Source of the DNA: a bacterium
GTDB taxonomy: Bacteria > Elusimicrobiota > Elusimicrobia > Elusimicrobiales > UBA9959
Direction of reading: 5' to 3'
Assembly (NCBI GenBank): GCA_021811185.1
Contig: JAJZPL010000023.1
Location: 1 to 50,605, forward strand
Length of the DNA stretch: 50,605 nucleotides
Numbering within the stretch: the first letter of the stretch is position 1; each line of letters starts with the position of its first letter. The notes below the pieces were generated by a model. The model had not been told where the DNA came from and searched no databases. It was given only the letters and a program-made list of their open reading frames with translations. The position numbers and the translations under genes were made by a program. Of the stretch, positions 8,459 to 16,937 are shown in pieces.

Positions 8459-9118
8459 TTACAGGTGGCCGGCCGCTTCGCCGTGGAACTGGCGCAGGTA
8501 GCGCCGCATGAAGTTGTGGCGGTTCCTGGCCAGGCGGCGGCCGTTGGCGGTGTTCATCAGACCCTTCAGCAGCAGCAGCTTCTCGTAGAAATGGCTGATG
8601 GTGGGGCTGGTGTTGCTGGTGTAGCCTTCGGGCGAGTCGTGCAGCACGGGTTTTACGCCGGGGTTGTAGATCTCGCGCCCTTTGGCGCCGCCGTAGGCGA
8701 AGGCCCGCGCTATGCCTATGGCGCCCATCGCGTCCAGGCGGTCGGCGTCCTGCACTATTTTCCCCTCCAGCGTGCTGATCTTGTTCTTAACTTTAGCGCC
8801 TTTGAAAGAGATGTTGGCCACTATCGAGGTTACGTGCTCTATCACGTCGGGGGCGACGGCCAGGCTCTTCAGCCAGGCGCCGGCCTTCCGGGGGCCGGCG
8901 GTGTGGTCGCCGCCGTGGAACTTCCAGTCGGCTATGTCGTGCAGCAGGGCGGCCAATTCTACTATGAACATGTCGGCCTTGGAAGATTTCCCCAACCTCT
9001 TTGCGTTCAGCCATACCCGCTTAACATGCAGCCAATCGTGCCCGGTCGCCTCCCGGCCAAGGGTCGTCTCGGCGTATTTTGCCGTCTTTGAAACTATTTC
9101 TTTCTGCTTTCTGTTCAT
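8459..9118 (-). CDS. HD-domain phosphohydrolase (YedJ-like)
   Basis: A 219-residue protein of the HD superfamily. An early His (HDWLHVKRVW, about residues 28-37), the HD doublet in LLHDIADWKFHGGDH and a late Asp in IVQDADRLDAMGAIGIARAF match the metal-binding pattern of small HD hydrolases such as E. coli YedJ. Such enzymes hydrolyse phosphoester or nucleotide substrates; the substrate is unknown. It starts 108 bp from the divergent barrel protein gene. GAGGAAG about 8 nt before the ATG supports the start. No signal peptide, so cytosolic. Confidence 0.85.
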   Translation of the reverse strand: MNRKQKEIVSKTAKYAETTLGREATGHDWLHVKRVWLNAKRLGKSSKADMFIVELAALLHDIADWKFHGGDHTAGPRKAGAWLKSLAVAPDVIEHVTSIVANISFKGAKVKNKISTLEGKIVQDADRLDAMGAIGIARAFAYGGAKGREIYNPGVKPVLHDSPEGYTSNTSPTISHFYEKLLLLKGLMNTANGRRLARNRHNFMRRYLRQFHGEAAGHL

Positions 9119-9226
9119 TGTATTCTTCCTCGCTTCGGATATTTTACTTTTTCCGGGGCAGCTGGGGGCGGAACTCGCGTCCCGTCTCCGACCGCCCGGA
9201 GGAAACTGCTAAAATGTAAATACACG

Positions 9227-10582
9227 ATGGAGAAACTGAATATAAACTTCATTTCCCGCGCCGCGGCGATCCTGCTGCTGGCCGTTCTTGCTCCCGGGCG
9301 CCTTTTAGCGGCGCCGGAAAGGGTTTACATAAATAAAATATCTTTCGAGGGCAACCGCGTTTCCGGGAAAACCTTGCGGGCGGTCCTGCCTATTAAGGAA
9401 GGCGGGAGCCTTACTGCGGAGTCGGTTGAAGAGTCCTATGACGCCTTGTACGGGATGAAGCTTTTTAAGTCGGTGGAGATCTCCACGGCGCCGGCCGGCG
9501 AGGGCTTGGCGGACGTCCATATAAAGGCCAGGGACGGCTGGTTCCTGTTCCCCCTGCCCTTCGCGGCGTCCGGGCCTTCCGGGCGGTCCGCCGGGCTCGT
9601 TCTTTTCTCGCGGAATATCTTCAGGCGTGCGGAGATGGTTTCCGTTTTCGGTTCCGCGGGCACCGGCGGGAGCGGCGCCGGGGCTTTTGTGGAGAAGAGC
9701 GGGCTTGCCCTGAGCGTGCGGCATTCGGAGCGCAGCGCGGACGAGCGGCTCTTTACCGACGGCGGCTTCAGCTGGGCGCAGAACGTCCATACCGCCGGCG
9801 GGGACGGCTTCGCCAAATACGGCACGGTGGCCGAACTTTACCGGCGGCGTAAGCAGGAGAATTCCATTTCCGCCGGTTTCCCCCTCCCGGGCCGCGGCCT
9901 TACCGGGCTGGTCTCCTACACGGCGGAAAAGAACGCCTACAGTAACGGGCAGCAGGCCCCGCGCGGCGGCGGGCTGGCGGCCGGGGTTACGCTCGCCATT
10001 AACGCCGGGGGCCGGGAAAAGGGCGACGACCTGGGCGTGATCTTCGGGATGGGGCTGGCCGACATGGAAAAACGGCTTAGGCAGCAGGTAAAGACCGAGA
10101 ATAAGTGGCGGGGCGGGCTCAGCCTGGAGACCGCCGGGGCCTGGAGCGGTTCCGATTTTAATTTTTCCAAGACCGCGCTTACGCTGGAGCACTCCACCGC
10201 CTGGGGCGCCTGGAACCGCCTCACGCTGCGCTGCGGCGCCGCGGTGTCCGCCAACGCCCCCGAGAGCCAGCTGCCGGCCACAGGCCGGGAAACCGGGCTT
10301 ATCGGCCAGTATGTAAGGGAATTCCGCGCGCCCAGGCTGACTAATTTCGGCGCGCTGTTTTCGAGGCCGCTTACGGCCTCAAGGCGCGGTACCCTGCAGG
10401 CGGCGGTCTTCGCCGAGGCCGCGTTCGACCCGGCGGCCGCGCGCGCTACGGTACAGAAAGGGGTTGGTCTCTCTTTGGCTTACAGGTTCTGGCGTTTCCC
10501 GCTGCCGCTGGGCCTCAGCTGCACTTATAGCTTGCGGGACAGGGACCTGCAGATCTCGGCGGCCATCGGCGGCCGGTTCTAA
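9227..10582 (+). CDS. Outer-membrane protein with one POTRA and an Omp85-type barrel
   Basis: A 451-residue secreted protein. The signal peptide covers about residues 1-28 (hydrophobic AAAILLLAVLA, then ALA-like cleavage). A POTRA-like unit follows (about 31-105: YINKISFEGNRVSGKTLR, ESYDALYGMKLFKSVEI, ADVHIKARDG). The rest is rich in alternating amphipathic strands and ends in Phe (AAIGGRF), as expected for a beta-signal. The layout matches a short TamA/BamA-like protein of the Omp85 superfamily; one POTRA is fewer than BamA (5) or TamA (3). It could insert or transport outer-membrane proteins. The nearest strong Shine-Dalgarno is too far upstream, so the start is less certain. Its stop overlaps the stop of rsgA on the other strand. 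Confidence 0.75.
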   Translation: MEKLNINFISRAAAILLLAVLAPGRLLAAPERVYINKISFEGNRVSGKTLRAVLPIKEGGSLTAESVEESYDALYGMKLFKSVEISTAPAGEGLADVHIKARDGWFLFPLPFAASGPSGRSAGLVLFSRNIFRRAEMVSVFGSAGTGGSGAGAFVEKSGLALSVRHSERSADERLFTDGGFSWAQNVHTAGGDGFAKYGTVAELYRRRKQENSISAGFPLPGRGLTGLVSYTAEKNAYSNGQQAPRGGGLAAGVTLAINAGGREKGDDLGVIFGMGLADMEKRLRQQVKTENKWRGGLSLETAGAWSGSDFNFSKTALTLEHSTAWGAWNRLTLRCGAAVSANAPESQLPATGRETGLIGQYVREFRAPRLTNFGALFSRPLTASRRGTLQAAVFAEAAFDPAAARATVQKGVGLSLAYRFWRFPLPLGLSCTYSLRDRDLQISAAIGGRF

Positions 10583-11658
10583 GGGTTGGGTTCCGGTCTC
10601 CTGGGATTCTTGCGGGCCTTAAGGGCGTTCTTCTCGCGTTCTATCCGTTTATACTTCTCCGCCACGTCCACCCTGGACCGCGACGTTCCGCTTTTCAATT
10701 TCTTGTAGCTTTCAAGGTGCGCCGGGTCCAGTTCCCCGCGCTCCAGGGCTTCCCTTACGGCGCAGCCCGGCTCGGCGGCGTGCGTGCAGTTGCCGAATCG
10801 GCAGTTCTCGGCCAGCAGCCTGATGGCGTCGAAAGCGCCGTCCAGCGCGTGCGAGTCGCCGCAGATGTCGAAGCCTTTCATGCCCGGCGTGTCTATCAGC
10901 ATGGCTCCGGTGCCGGGAAGAAAAAATAGTTTCCTGCCGGTGGTGGTGTGCCGGCCGCGGGAATCCGAAAAGCGGACCTCGCGGGTTCTCTGCGCCTGGG
11001 TGCCCAGCAGGTTGTTGATGATGGTGGACTTGCCCGCGCCGGCGGAGCCGATGAAGACGATGGTGCTGCCGCGCTTAATATGCGCGGTGAATTCTTCGTA
11101 ACCGGCCTTGCTCAGGGAATCTATGGCCAGTACCGGGATGCCGGCGAAACCCAGGCCCAGCACTTCGCGCACCCGCGCCTGAGGGTCCGGGGTCTTGTCC
11201 GCCTTGTTCAGGATTATTACGGCTTTGGTGCCGCCGGCCTTTACCCCCGTTATATACCTTTCCAGCCGCCGCAGGTTGTAGTTGCCGTCTAGACCCTGCA
11301 CTATGAAGGTGGTGTCGATGTTGGCGGCTATCACCTGTTCTTCCCTGGTGCAGGCGTCTTTCCTGGAGATCTTGGACTTCCTGGGCAGGATGGCCTGGAT
11401 CAGCTGCCTTTCCGAATCCGGTTTAAAGTCTATGGCCAGCCAGTCGCCCACCGCCGGGAAATCCGCTTTGGCGCGGGCCGAGTGGTCGAAGACGCCGGAG
11501 ACCTCGGCCAGGTATTCCCCGTGGCGGCAGATCACGGCGTAAGCCTGCCGGTGCTCGGCGGTTACCCTGGCCGGGATCAGCCCTTTTAAATGGAAAGGTT
11601 CGAAGGCGGCGTTCAGTTCGGGCGTCCAGCCTAGTTCTTCAAGGGTTGGCGTTGGCAC
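10579..11658 (-). CDS. rsgA: Ribosome small-subunit-dependent GTPase A
   Basis: A 359-residue circularly permuted GTPase. An OB-fold N-terminal region is followed by G4 NKAD (151-154), G1 GSAGAGKST (204-212) and G3 DTPG (256-259), the permuted order that defines the family. A C-terminal zinc knuckle has C286, C291, H293 and C299. RsgA acts in late 30S maturation as a checkpoint for the decoding centre. The C-terminal tail is Lys/Arg-rich, typical of rRNA-binding members. The gene is convergent with the barrel protein: the two stop codons overlap at 10579-10582. Confidence 0.95.
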   Translation of the reverse strand: MPTPTLEELGWTPELNAAFEPFHLKGLIPARVTAEHRQAYAVICRHGEYLAEVSGVFDHSARAKADFPAVGDWLAIDFKPDSERQLIQAILPRKSKISRKDACTREEQVIAANIDTTFIVQGLDGNYNLRRLERYITGVKAGGTKAVIILNKADKTPDPQARVREVLGLGFAGIPVLAIDSLSKAGYEEFTAHIKRGSTIVFIGSAGAGKSTIINNLLGTQAQRTREVRFSDSRGRHTTTGRKLFFLPGTGAMLIDTPGMKGFDICGDSHALDGAFDAIRLLAENCRFGNCTHAAEPGCAVREALERGELDPAHLESYKKLKSGTSRSRVDVAEKYKRIEREKNALKARKNPRRPEPNP

Positions 11659-11699
11659 CCGTATATTTTACGTTTTTTACGGTTAACAAATTCAGCCTT

Positions 11700-14060
11700 T
11701 CAAAATTTCAGCGCCAGGCCGGTGGTGACGGCGTGCGCATAATAACGTTTGCGCACTTCGCCGGAGTAGCCGAGCCAGCCGGTAAGCGCCCCGCTTCCCG
11801 AGCCCGCGGAGACCCTGGCGCCGAACTTAACGGCGTCCCTGCCGGTATCCCCGCTGTTTACGGTGAAAGGCGAGCCGCCCGCGGCTAAGGTACCTGTGAT
11901 CGGCAGGCCCTGGTCCCGGTATTCATGGTCCCAGGAAAGGTTCAGGCTGGTCTTTACCATGGCCCCCCCGCCCGCGTCCAGGCCGTCGCTGTATCGAAAG
12001 CCCGCCGAGGAGCGCAGCGAGCGCGCGGTAACGGCGCCCACGGAGAGGTTCATGGAATCCGCCCCGGTCTCGGTGAAAGCGTCCGTGTCCAGGCGGTCGT
12101 AGTTACAGCTTACGAACGGGCCCATGCGGCCAAGACGGCTGCCGGTGCCGAAATCGTAGGACGCGGCAGCTTCCAGGTTCGTTTCCGTGCCTGAAGGGCT
12201 GGCCGAGGCTTTGCGGGCTATCTCTCCGAAAACTATTTTTCTTTCGGTCTTAAAGCCGTCGCTGGCGCGCCCGGCGTAAAGCGTCAGCCGCAGCGCGCCG
12301 GCGCTCCCCGCCGCGTAAGCCCCGTAGCGGGCGCTCTTGCTGTCCACATTCGCCGCGGACGGCAGGTTCACGTCCGCGCTGCCTGCGGAGTAACCGGCCA
12401 GGAACCCCGCGGCCAGATGCTCTCCAAGGCTGTAATCCAGTCCGGCGGTAAGGGAGCCTTCGGTGAAACTGAAGCCGGGCGTGTTTTCGCTTAAACTGTC
12501 GTTCCGCATCACTTTGCCGGAGATCCCTCCCGCCGCTGCGAAGATGCTCCACGGGCGGCGGCCGGGCGTGGAACGCCTGGCTGGGCTTTTTTTAGCGGCG
12601 GCCGTGCGGTCGGAATGTTTAAGCGCTTCGGAATAGTCCATGTAATCCAGCTTGCGGTCGCTCTCGTTCGTGAAGTAGGTGGAAAAAACTTCCGTCCGTC
12701 CGGCTGCCAGATCCGCGGCGCGGGCTTCCAGCGCGGAAGACCGCAGGTCCGACCCTCTGAAAGCCAGATCGCGCATAGAAGCCAGCGACACGGGGCTGAG
12801 CTGGTCCAGGCCGGACCTCAGGGCCGCGGCGTCCAGCGTGTACAGGTTGCCCAGCACCGTTGCCAAGTCGCCGGCGGCCCCCGCGCGCAGCGGTTCCAGG
12901 GTGGCGCCGACAGCCTTCTGGTTGGCGGTGGCGGCTATGGAATCGAGCGGCACCAGCGAGGCGGTCAGCACGAGGCTGTTGCCGGAGCTGTAGTCGGGAG
13001 TGAACAGGACGGCCGCAGGCGAGATTATCACGAAAGCGCCGGTAAGGGAGCCTGCGGTTATTATGGTGTACGGCGAGGTCAGTATGGTCCTCGGAGTTAT
13101 CCCCACCGTAAGCGTGCCGCCAAGGGCGGCGGCATTGGTAACTTCAAGGTTGGGGACGCCGTCGGTCCTGAGCGTTAAATACAGGTTGCCTGCCCCGGAA
13201 AAAGAATCCACGTGCTGCTTGTATCCGCCAAGTATAAGGCTGGTGTGTGAAGCCGTAGTAACGGCGCCGCCCGAAGGCAGGGTGTTGTCAGCGGCCGCAA
13301 CGAGCGTGCCTGAGCTCAGGACCGTCCCTCCTGTGTAGGTGTTGGCGCCATAAAGTACCAGGGTTCCGTCGTGGATCTTGGTCAGGCCGCCGGCGCCGCT
13401 TATTATGCCGGTGAGGTACAGCGTGTAGCTGGTGTTGGTGTCCATGGTGCCGCCGCCGGCGTTAAGAATGATGCTCCGCGCGGTGGAAATGCTGTCTCTC
13501 AACTGCAGGATGCCGCCGTCGAAGGTCAAATTCCCCGCGGAGGCGCCCAGGTTGGAGTCGTCGGTCACGCTGATTATCCCTTTTTTGAAGATGGTCCCGC
13601 CGCTGTACGTGTTGTCTTTTACAAGATACAGCGTCCCGTCGCCGTCTTTCGTAAGCGAGCCGGTGCTCGTCAGGATTACCGCCATGGTCATGGGGGCGGC
13701 CGTGTTGTCGTTCTTTACGGTCACGGTGCCGCCGAGCCCCAGCGTATAGTCATCGTCGGGGGAATAAATGGTGACCGCCGAAGCGGCGTTTGTCACGTCT
13801 AGCGTGGTCGTCCAGTTTATGTTGGGCAGGCTGCTGCCGAGGGTAATGGTCCCGCCGGTGTACCTCCAGGTGATATTAGTGTCTACGCCGTCGTTATTGG
13901 ATGTCGTTATAGCGTCGCGCAGGGTTACGGGGGAGGTCCCGGAGGTGTCTTCCGAGCTGTCCACGTATATGATCCCCGCCCGGCAGGCCGGGGCCAGGAA
14001 CAGGGAAAGCAGGGTTAGCAGGACGGTTCTTTTCAGGGCGGCGGCGGGGGTGTTGTTCAT
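11700..14060 (-). CDS. Autotransporter (type Va secretion) with beta-strand repeats
   Basis: A 786-residue protein with a signal peptide (about 1-28, ending PACRA). The passenger has autotransporter-associated beta-strand repeats: several units ending in NTYTGGT or NTYSGGT followed by a hydrophobic strand, between about residues 90 and 290. From about residue 500 a C-terminal autotransporter barrel domain follows (SIFAAAGGISGKV onward), ending in Phe (GLALKF). The passenger would be displayed or released at the cell surface. AGGAG about 13 nt upstream of the ATG is the likely ribosome-binding site. It lies 77 bp downstream of the ECF operon on the same strand, with a hairpin between, so it may be the last gene of that operon. 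Its ligand or target is unknown. Confidence 0.85.
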   Translation of the reverse strand: MNNTPAAALKRTVLLTLLSLFLAPACRAGIIYVDSSEDTSGTSPVTLRDAITTSNNDGVDTNITWRYTGGTITLGSSLPNINWTTTLDVTNAASAVTIYSPDDDYTLGLGGTVTVKNDNTAAPMTMAVILTSTGSLTKDGDGTLYLVKDNTYSGGTIFKKGIISVTDDSNLGASAGNLTFDGGILQLRDSISTARSIILNAGGGTMDTNTSYTLYLTGIISGAGGLTKIHDGTLVLYGANTYTGGTVLSSGTLVAAADNTLPSGGAVTTASHTSLILGGYKQHVDSFSGAGNLYLTLRTDGVPNLEVTNAAALGGTLTVGITPRTILTSPYTIITAGSLTGAFVIISPAAVLFTPDYSSGNSLVLTASLVPLDSIAATANQKAVGATLEPLRAGAAGDLATVLGNLYTLDAAALRSGLDQLSPVSLASMRDLAFRGSDLRSSALEARAADLAAGRTEVFSTYFTNESDRKLDYMDYSEALKHSDRTAAAKKSPARRSTPGRRPWSIFAAAGGISGKVMRNDSLSENTPGFSFTEGSLTAGLDYSLGEHLAAGFLAGYSAGSADVNLPSAANVDSKSARYGAYAAGSAGALRLTLYAGRASDGFKTERKIVFGEIARKASASPSGTETNLEAAASYDFGTGSRLGRMGPFVSCNYDRLDTDAFTETGADSMNLSVGAVTARSLRSSAGFRYSDGLDAGGGAMVKTSLNLSWDHEYRDQGLPITGTLAAGGSPFTVNSGDTGRDAVKFGARVSAGSGSGALTGWLGYSGEVRKRYYAHAVTTGLALKF

Positions 14061-14091
14061 TGTTCTAAAATTCTCCTATCTGGCGAACGCT

Positions 14092-14127
14092 GGGCTCCCG
14101 TCCGACGAGGGGATAGGCCGGGAGCCC
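14092..14127 (-). promoter_or_regulatory. Hairpin between the ECF operon and the autotransporter gene
   Basis: GGGCTCCCG and CGGGAGCCC form an exact 9-bp inverted repeat with an 18-nt loop. No T-run follows in the minus direction, so it is more likely an RNA processing or stability element than a full terminator. Confidence 0.45.
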
Positions 14128-14137
14128 CGTGAAAATG

Positions 14138-14986
14138 TCAGCGCCCGGCCAGGATAACCGAGAGTTTCACGGTTATGGTGCCAGGCAGCTCGGGCGCGGC
14201 GGGAGCGGAACCCGCTTCCCCGCCGGGGCCGCTGAAGCCCTGCGAGCCTCCGGCCGGAGGCATTCCGCCCTGCGGGGGCGCGCCGCCTCCCATCATTCCC
14301 CCGCCCATCCCGCCCTGCGGTCTGCCGCTTCCGCGGCCGGATCCCTGGCCTTCCATAGCCGGGCGCCGGCCGCCGGGGCCTTCCCGCCTGGCGGAGCTCA
14401 ATTTCTGCAGCAGTTCCTGTTTAAGTTCCTCGGAGGCGTAGGAAGTCTCGAAGTCGGCCGACACTTTGCCTTCGTCCGGCTTCAGCGAGTCCAGCGGGAT
14501 CTTTAATTCGTAAGCCGGCGCGCGGCTGGAGATCTCGCCGTCGAATTCGATGTTCCCCGGCAGGGCGCTGGTGGAAACGGAAGCGCCGCTGACCGTGAGA
14601 AATTCAGGGGCCGGCGGCTGGCCGCCGGCGGTCTCTGTCCTCCCGAAGGGCAGGCGCACTCCGAAGCTCCTGGTCTTGCCGTCCAGGAACCAGAACGTAA
14701 CGTCCTGCCGCGCTCCGCCGGACAGGATGGCTTTGGCGCCGCCTTCGTGGGCCGAAACGGAAAGGTAAAGGTCTTTCCCGTCGCTGACGGCCTTGAAGGC
14801 CAGGCCGTCTTTCTCGCAGGGTTCCGAGGCCGGCCAGTCTGAAAGACGGCCGTCAACCGCGATAGCGGAGGCGGCCGGCGCCGCCTGCAGTTTGGCCCTG
14901 CCCCAGAGCCCTGCTTGCGACGCCTGGGGACAGGCCAGCAGCGCGGCCAGCAGCAGGCCGCCGGCGGTTTTCAACTCTTTCGGCAT
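14138..14986 (-). CDS. Secreted protein with CBM9-like domain (internal start)
   Basis: The internal ATG at 14986 has GAGGAG 8 nt upstream and opens a 282-residue protein with its own signal peptide (cleavage after about residue 24, QASQA). A beta-rich domain resembling family 9 carbohydrate-binding or ligand-binding domains covers about residues 30-210. The tail (about 225-265) is low complexity with repeated GGM and PPQGG. It would be periplasmic or surface-exposed. It is the last gene of the ECF sigma operon and may be part of the envelope response that this operon controls. It is read in frame with the receiver domain upstream; see that entry. Confidence 0.6.
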   Translation of the reverse strand: MPKELKTAGGLLLAALLACPQASQAGLWGRAKLQAAPAASAIAVDGRLSDWPASEPCEKDGLAFKAVSDGKDLYLSVSAHEGGAKAILSGGARQDVTFWFLDGKTRSFGVRLPFGRTETAGGQPPAPEFLTVSGASVSTSALPGNIEFDGEISSRAPAYELKIPLDSLKPDEGKVSADFETSYASEELKQELLQKLSSARREGPGGRRPAMEGQGSGRGSGRPQGGMGGGMMGGGAPPQGGMPPAGGSQGFSGPGGEAGSAPAAPELPGTITVKLSVILAGR

Positions 14987-15382
14987 GATGTTTCTCCTCG
15001 GTGACGGCGCAGCTTTCGCCGCGAGCAGGCCTGCCAGGGCGGAGAGGAGGTCTTCAACCTGGAAGGGTTTTATCAGGGTTTCAGCGTCGGCGTAAGCCGG
15101 GCCGGGGCCGCGCGTGCCCGCCAGGCTCTCGGCCCCTGTCATTATAAGCGTTTTAGCGGCGGGGTTAGCGCGGTTAATAAGCGCGATAAGCTCGTTGCCG
15201 TAGCCGTCACCCAGAAAAAAATCCGTGAGCAGGAGGTCGTAGCGTTGCCCTGAGCTTATGGCCGCGGAGGCTTCGGCGGCGCAGGCGCAGGAGTTTACCT
15301 CGTATTTTTCGTAGGCGAGCAGGCGGGCGCAATACTTGAGCATGCCAGGGTCGTCGTCCACCAGCAGTACGCGTCCCTTCAT
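14138..15382 (-). CDS. Receiver domain joined in frame to a secreted CBM9-like protein
   Basis: A continuous 414-codon frame. Residues 1-125 are a CheY-like receiver: D9-D11, phospho-acceptor D54 in LLLTDFF, T82 and K105 in LIKPF. There is no DNA-binding domain. After a short PSPRRN stretch, residue 133 is a Met that begins a typical signal peptide (LLLAALLACPQASQA), followed by a domain like carbohydrate-binding family 9 proteins (DGRLSDWP, DLYLSVSA) and a Gly/Pro/Met-rich tail. A signal peptide in the middle of a cytosolic fusion makes no topological sense, and GAGGAG lies 8 nt before Met133, so this is probably two genes with the stop between them lost or absent. The 5' end overlaps the Spy-like gene by 4 bp. 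Confidence 0.6.
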   Translation of the reverse strand: MKGRVLLVDDDPGMLKYCARLLAYEKYEVNSCACAAEASAAISSGQRYDLLLTDFFLGDGYGNELIALINRANPAAKTLIMTGAESLAGTRGPGPAYADAETLIKPFQVEDLLSALAGLLAAKAAPSPRRNIMPKELKTAGGLLLAALLACPQASQAGLWGRAKLQAAPAASAIAVDGRLSDWPASEPCEKDGLAFKAVSDGKDLYLSVSAHEGGAKAILSGGARQDVTFWFLDGKTRSFGVRLPFGRTETAGGQPPAPEFLTVSGASVSTSALPGNIEFDGEISSRAPAYELKIPLDSLKPDEGKVSADFETSYASEELKQELLQKLSSARREGPGGRRPAMEGQGSGRGSGRPQGGMGGGMMGGGAPPQGGMPPAGGSQGFSGPGGEAGSAPAAPELPGTITVKLSVILAGR

Positions 15383-15777
15383 TTAAACCCTCCGGGGCCG
15401 TGCCCCATGGGCGGCTTGCCTAACCCGCCGTGCGGCGGCTCGAACCGCGCCTCCAGTTCCTCCATCTTTTTACGCTGTTCCGGAGTAAGGACCGTGCCGA
15501 GCTCGGCCTTGAGGCGCTGGCGCACGGCGTCCATTTTCGGCCGGCTGGCTTCCATAACTTTTTCCATCTCCGGCTGGTATTTTTCCAGGATGGCCCGCAG
15601 CTTCTCTTTCTGGCCCGGGGCCAGGTCCAGTTCGCGGCTGAACATTTCCATGGGCCCGCCCATCCCGTGGCGCGGGGGCCCGGGCAGGCGGTGCAGCCTG
15701 TAAAAGTCGGAGAAAACGGCGCCCAGCAGAAAGCCCGCCGCCGCCGCTAAAGCCACCTGGTTCCATTTGATGTTCAT
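15379..15777 (-). CDS. Spy/CpxP/ZraP-like periplasmic protein
   Basis: A 132-residue protein with an N-terminal membrane anchor or signal (VALAAAAGFLLGAVF), then a helical, charged region with LDLAPGQKEKLRAILEKY and LGTVLTPEQRKKMEELE. The paired L-x-L/V-(S/T/A)-P-x-Q type motifs mark the Spy/CpxP/ZraP group of periplasmic chaperone or metal-sensor proteins. His/Pro/Gly-rich ends (RHGMGGP and PPHGG) may bind metal. It overlaps the anti-sigma gene and the receiver gene by 4 bp each, so translation is coupled. Its place next to an anti-sigma factor suggests it takes part in sensing or relieving envelope stress. Confidence 0.75.
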   Translation of the reverse strand: MNIKWNQVALAAAAGFLLGAVFSDFYRLHRLPGPPRHGMGGPMEMFSRELDLAPGQKEKLRAILEKYQPEMEKVMEASRPKMDAVRQRLKAELGTVLTPEQRKKMEELEARFEPPHGGLGKPPMGHGPGGFK

Positions 15778-16229
15778 TTTCCGTCTCCTTCAAGGACCAT
15801 GGCCAGCAGCTGCTCGCTGCCGGTCTGGTTCCGCCCGAAGATAAGGGAGGACAATTTGGCCGCTTCGTTCTGCGCCGCCAGCGCCGAGGCCAGCGAAGAG
15901 GAATAGGCGGGCAGCAGGCCGGTCTCCACGCAGAGCGCGTAAGCCGCGCAGGAAGCCAGGGCCAGCGCCGGCACCTTCCACCAGCCGCGCAGCGCCCGCT
16001 TCAGCATTACCGGGCCGGCGGCGGCCGGCAGCCGCGCGAGGACGGCGGCGGAAATATCCTTTTCAGCGAGCTCCGCGGGCGCCGCCAGGAGGCGGTCCAG
16101 CGCGCGCAGCTCCGCCAGCCTTCCGGCGCAGGCGCGGCAGCCGCCCAGGTGCGCTTCTATCCGCGCCTGTTCGGCCGGCGGCAGTTCTCCGTCGTGGTAA
16201 GCTTCCAGGTCCTTACAGAGGTCTTCCAT
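15774..16229 (-). CDS. Anti-sigma factor with zinc-finger (zf-HC2) domain
   Basis: A 151-residue protein. The N-terminal zf-HC2/ZAS domain has H27-x3-C31-x2-C34 (HLGGCRAC), the zinc-binding pattern of cytosolic anti-sigma domains. One membrane segment follows at about residues 85-105 (VPALALASCAAYALCV), then a short periplasmic tail. It would hold the ECF sigma factor encoded just upstream (2 bp between stop and start) until an envelope signal releases it. The Spy-like gene overlaps its 3' end by 4 bp. Confidence 0.88.
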   Translation of the reverse strand: MEDLCKDLEAYHDGELPPAEQARIEAHLGGCRACAGRLAELRALDRLLAAPAELAEKDISAAVLARLPAAAGPVMLKRALRGWWKVPALALASCAAYALCVETGLLPAYSSSLASALAAQNEAAKLSSLIFGRNQTGSEQLLAMVLEGDGK

Positions 16230-16231
16230 TT

Positions 16232-16819
16232 TCAGTCTCCCGTACTGTTTGACACGCCGCCGGGCAGAAAGTGTCGCAGGTCCCGGCGCAGGAGCAGCCT
16301 GGCGCGCCTCAGCCTGGCGCGTACGGCCTCCAGGGAGAGGCCGAGCGCCCCGGCCATCGCCCGGTAATCTTCTCCCTGCAGGCGCAGCGCCACCAGCGCG
16401 CGGTAGTTCTCCGGCAGGCGGGCGAGGGCGGCGGCGAGAGCGTCAAGTTCCGGTCTTTCCCCCGCGGCCGTGTCCGCGCGGCCTACCGCTTTTTCCCGCA
16501 CCGCGTAGGGCAGGTCGTCCAGGCTGTCGGTCCTGCGCCGGGCGGAGGTCTTTTTAAGGTTGCAGCAATGGTTGAAAGCTATGCGGTACAGCCAGGTGGA
16601 AAAGGCGGAGTCCCCCCGGAAATTCTCGAGGGCTTTGAAGGCCTTGATGAAAACCTCCTGCGCCGCGTCTTCGGCTCCCTCGCCGTGGGGCAGCATGGAG
16701 GCGCAGAAGCCGATGATCCCCCGCTGGTGGCGCAGCACGAGCCGCGCGAACATGGCGGTGTCGCCTTCGAGGGCGCCTTTAAGGGCTTCCAGCTCTTCGT
16801 CCGGCCTGGGGAATGGCAT
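16232..16819 (-). CDS. ECF RNA polymerase sigma factor (RpoE-like)
   Basis: A 195-residue group 4 sigma factor with two domains only. Region 2 (about 22-90) has the DAAQEVFIKAFKAL and FRGDSAFSTWLYRIAFNHC motifs; region 4 (about 128-182) has LPENYRALVALRLQGEDYRAMAGALG followed by a helix-turn-helix SLEAVRARLRRAR. It starts a four- or five-gene operon with its anti-sigma factor, a Spy-like protein, the receiver/secreted protein and possibly the autotransporter. No strong Shine-Dalgarno precedes the ATG. ECF operons commonly autoregulate, but I could not identify a matching GGAAC-type promoter in the 118 bp upstream. Confidence 0.92.
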   Translation of the reverse strand: MPFPRPDEELEALKGALEGDTAMFARLVLRHQRGIIGFCASMLPHGEGAEDAAQEVFIKAFKALENFRGDSAFSTWLYRIAFNHCCNLKKTSARRRTDSLDDLPYAVREKAVGRADTAAGERPELDALAAALARLPENYRALVALRLQGEDYRAMAGALGLSLEAVRARLRRARLLLRRDLRHFLPGGVSNSTGD

Positions 16820-16937
16820 ATATATCTTTAAAGACAGCGCGGGGGCAAAAAAGTGTCGCGAAGGCGCGGCCTTCTATAGGTACAACGCGGGCGGCCGGCC
16901 TGTTATTGCCGGCGCCCTGGTATGCGGATGTTAAGTG

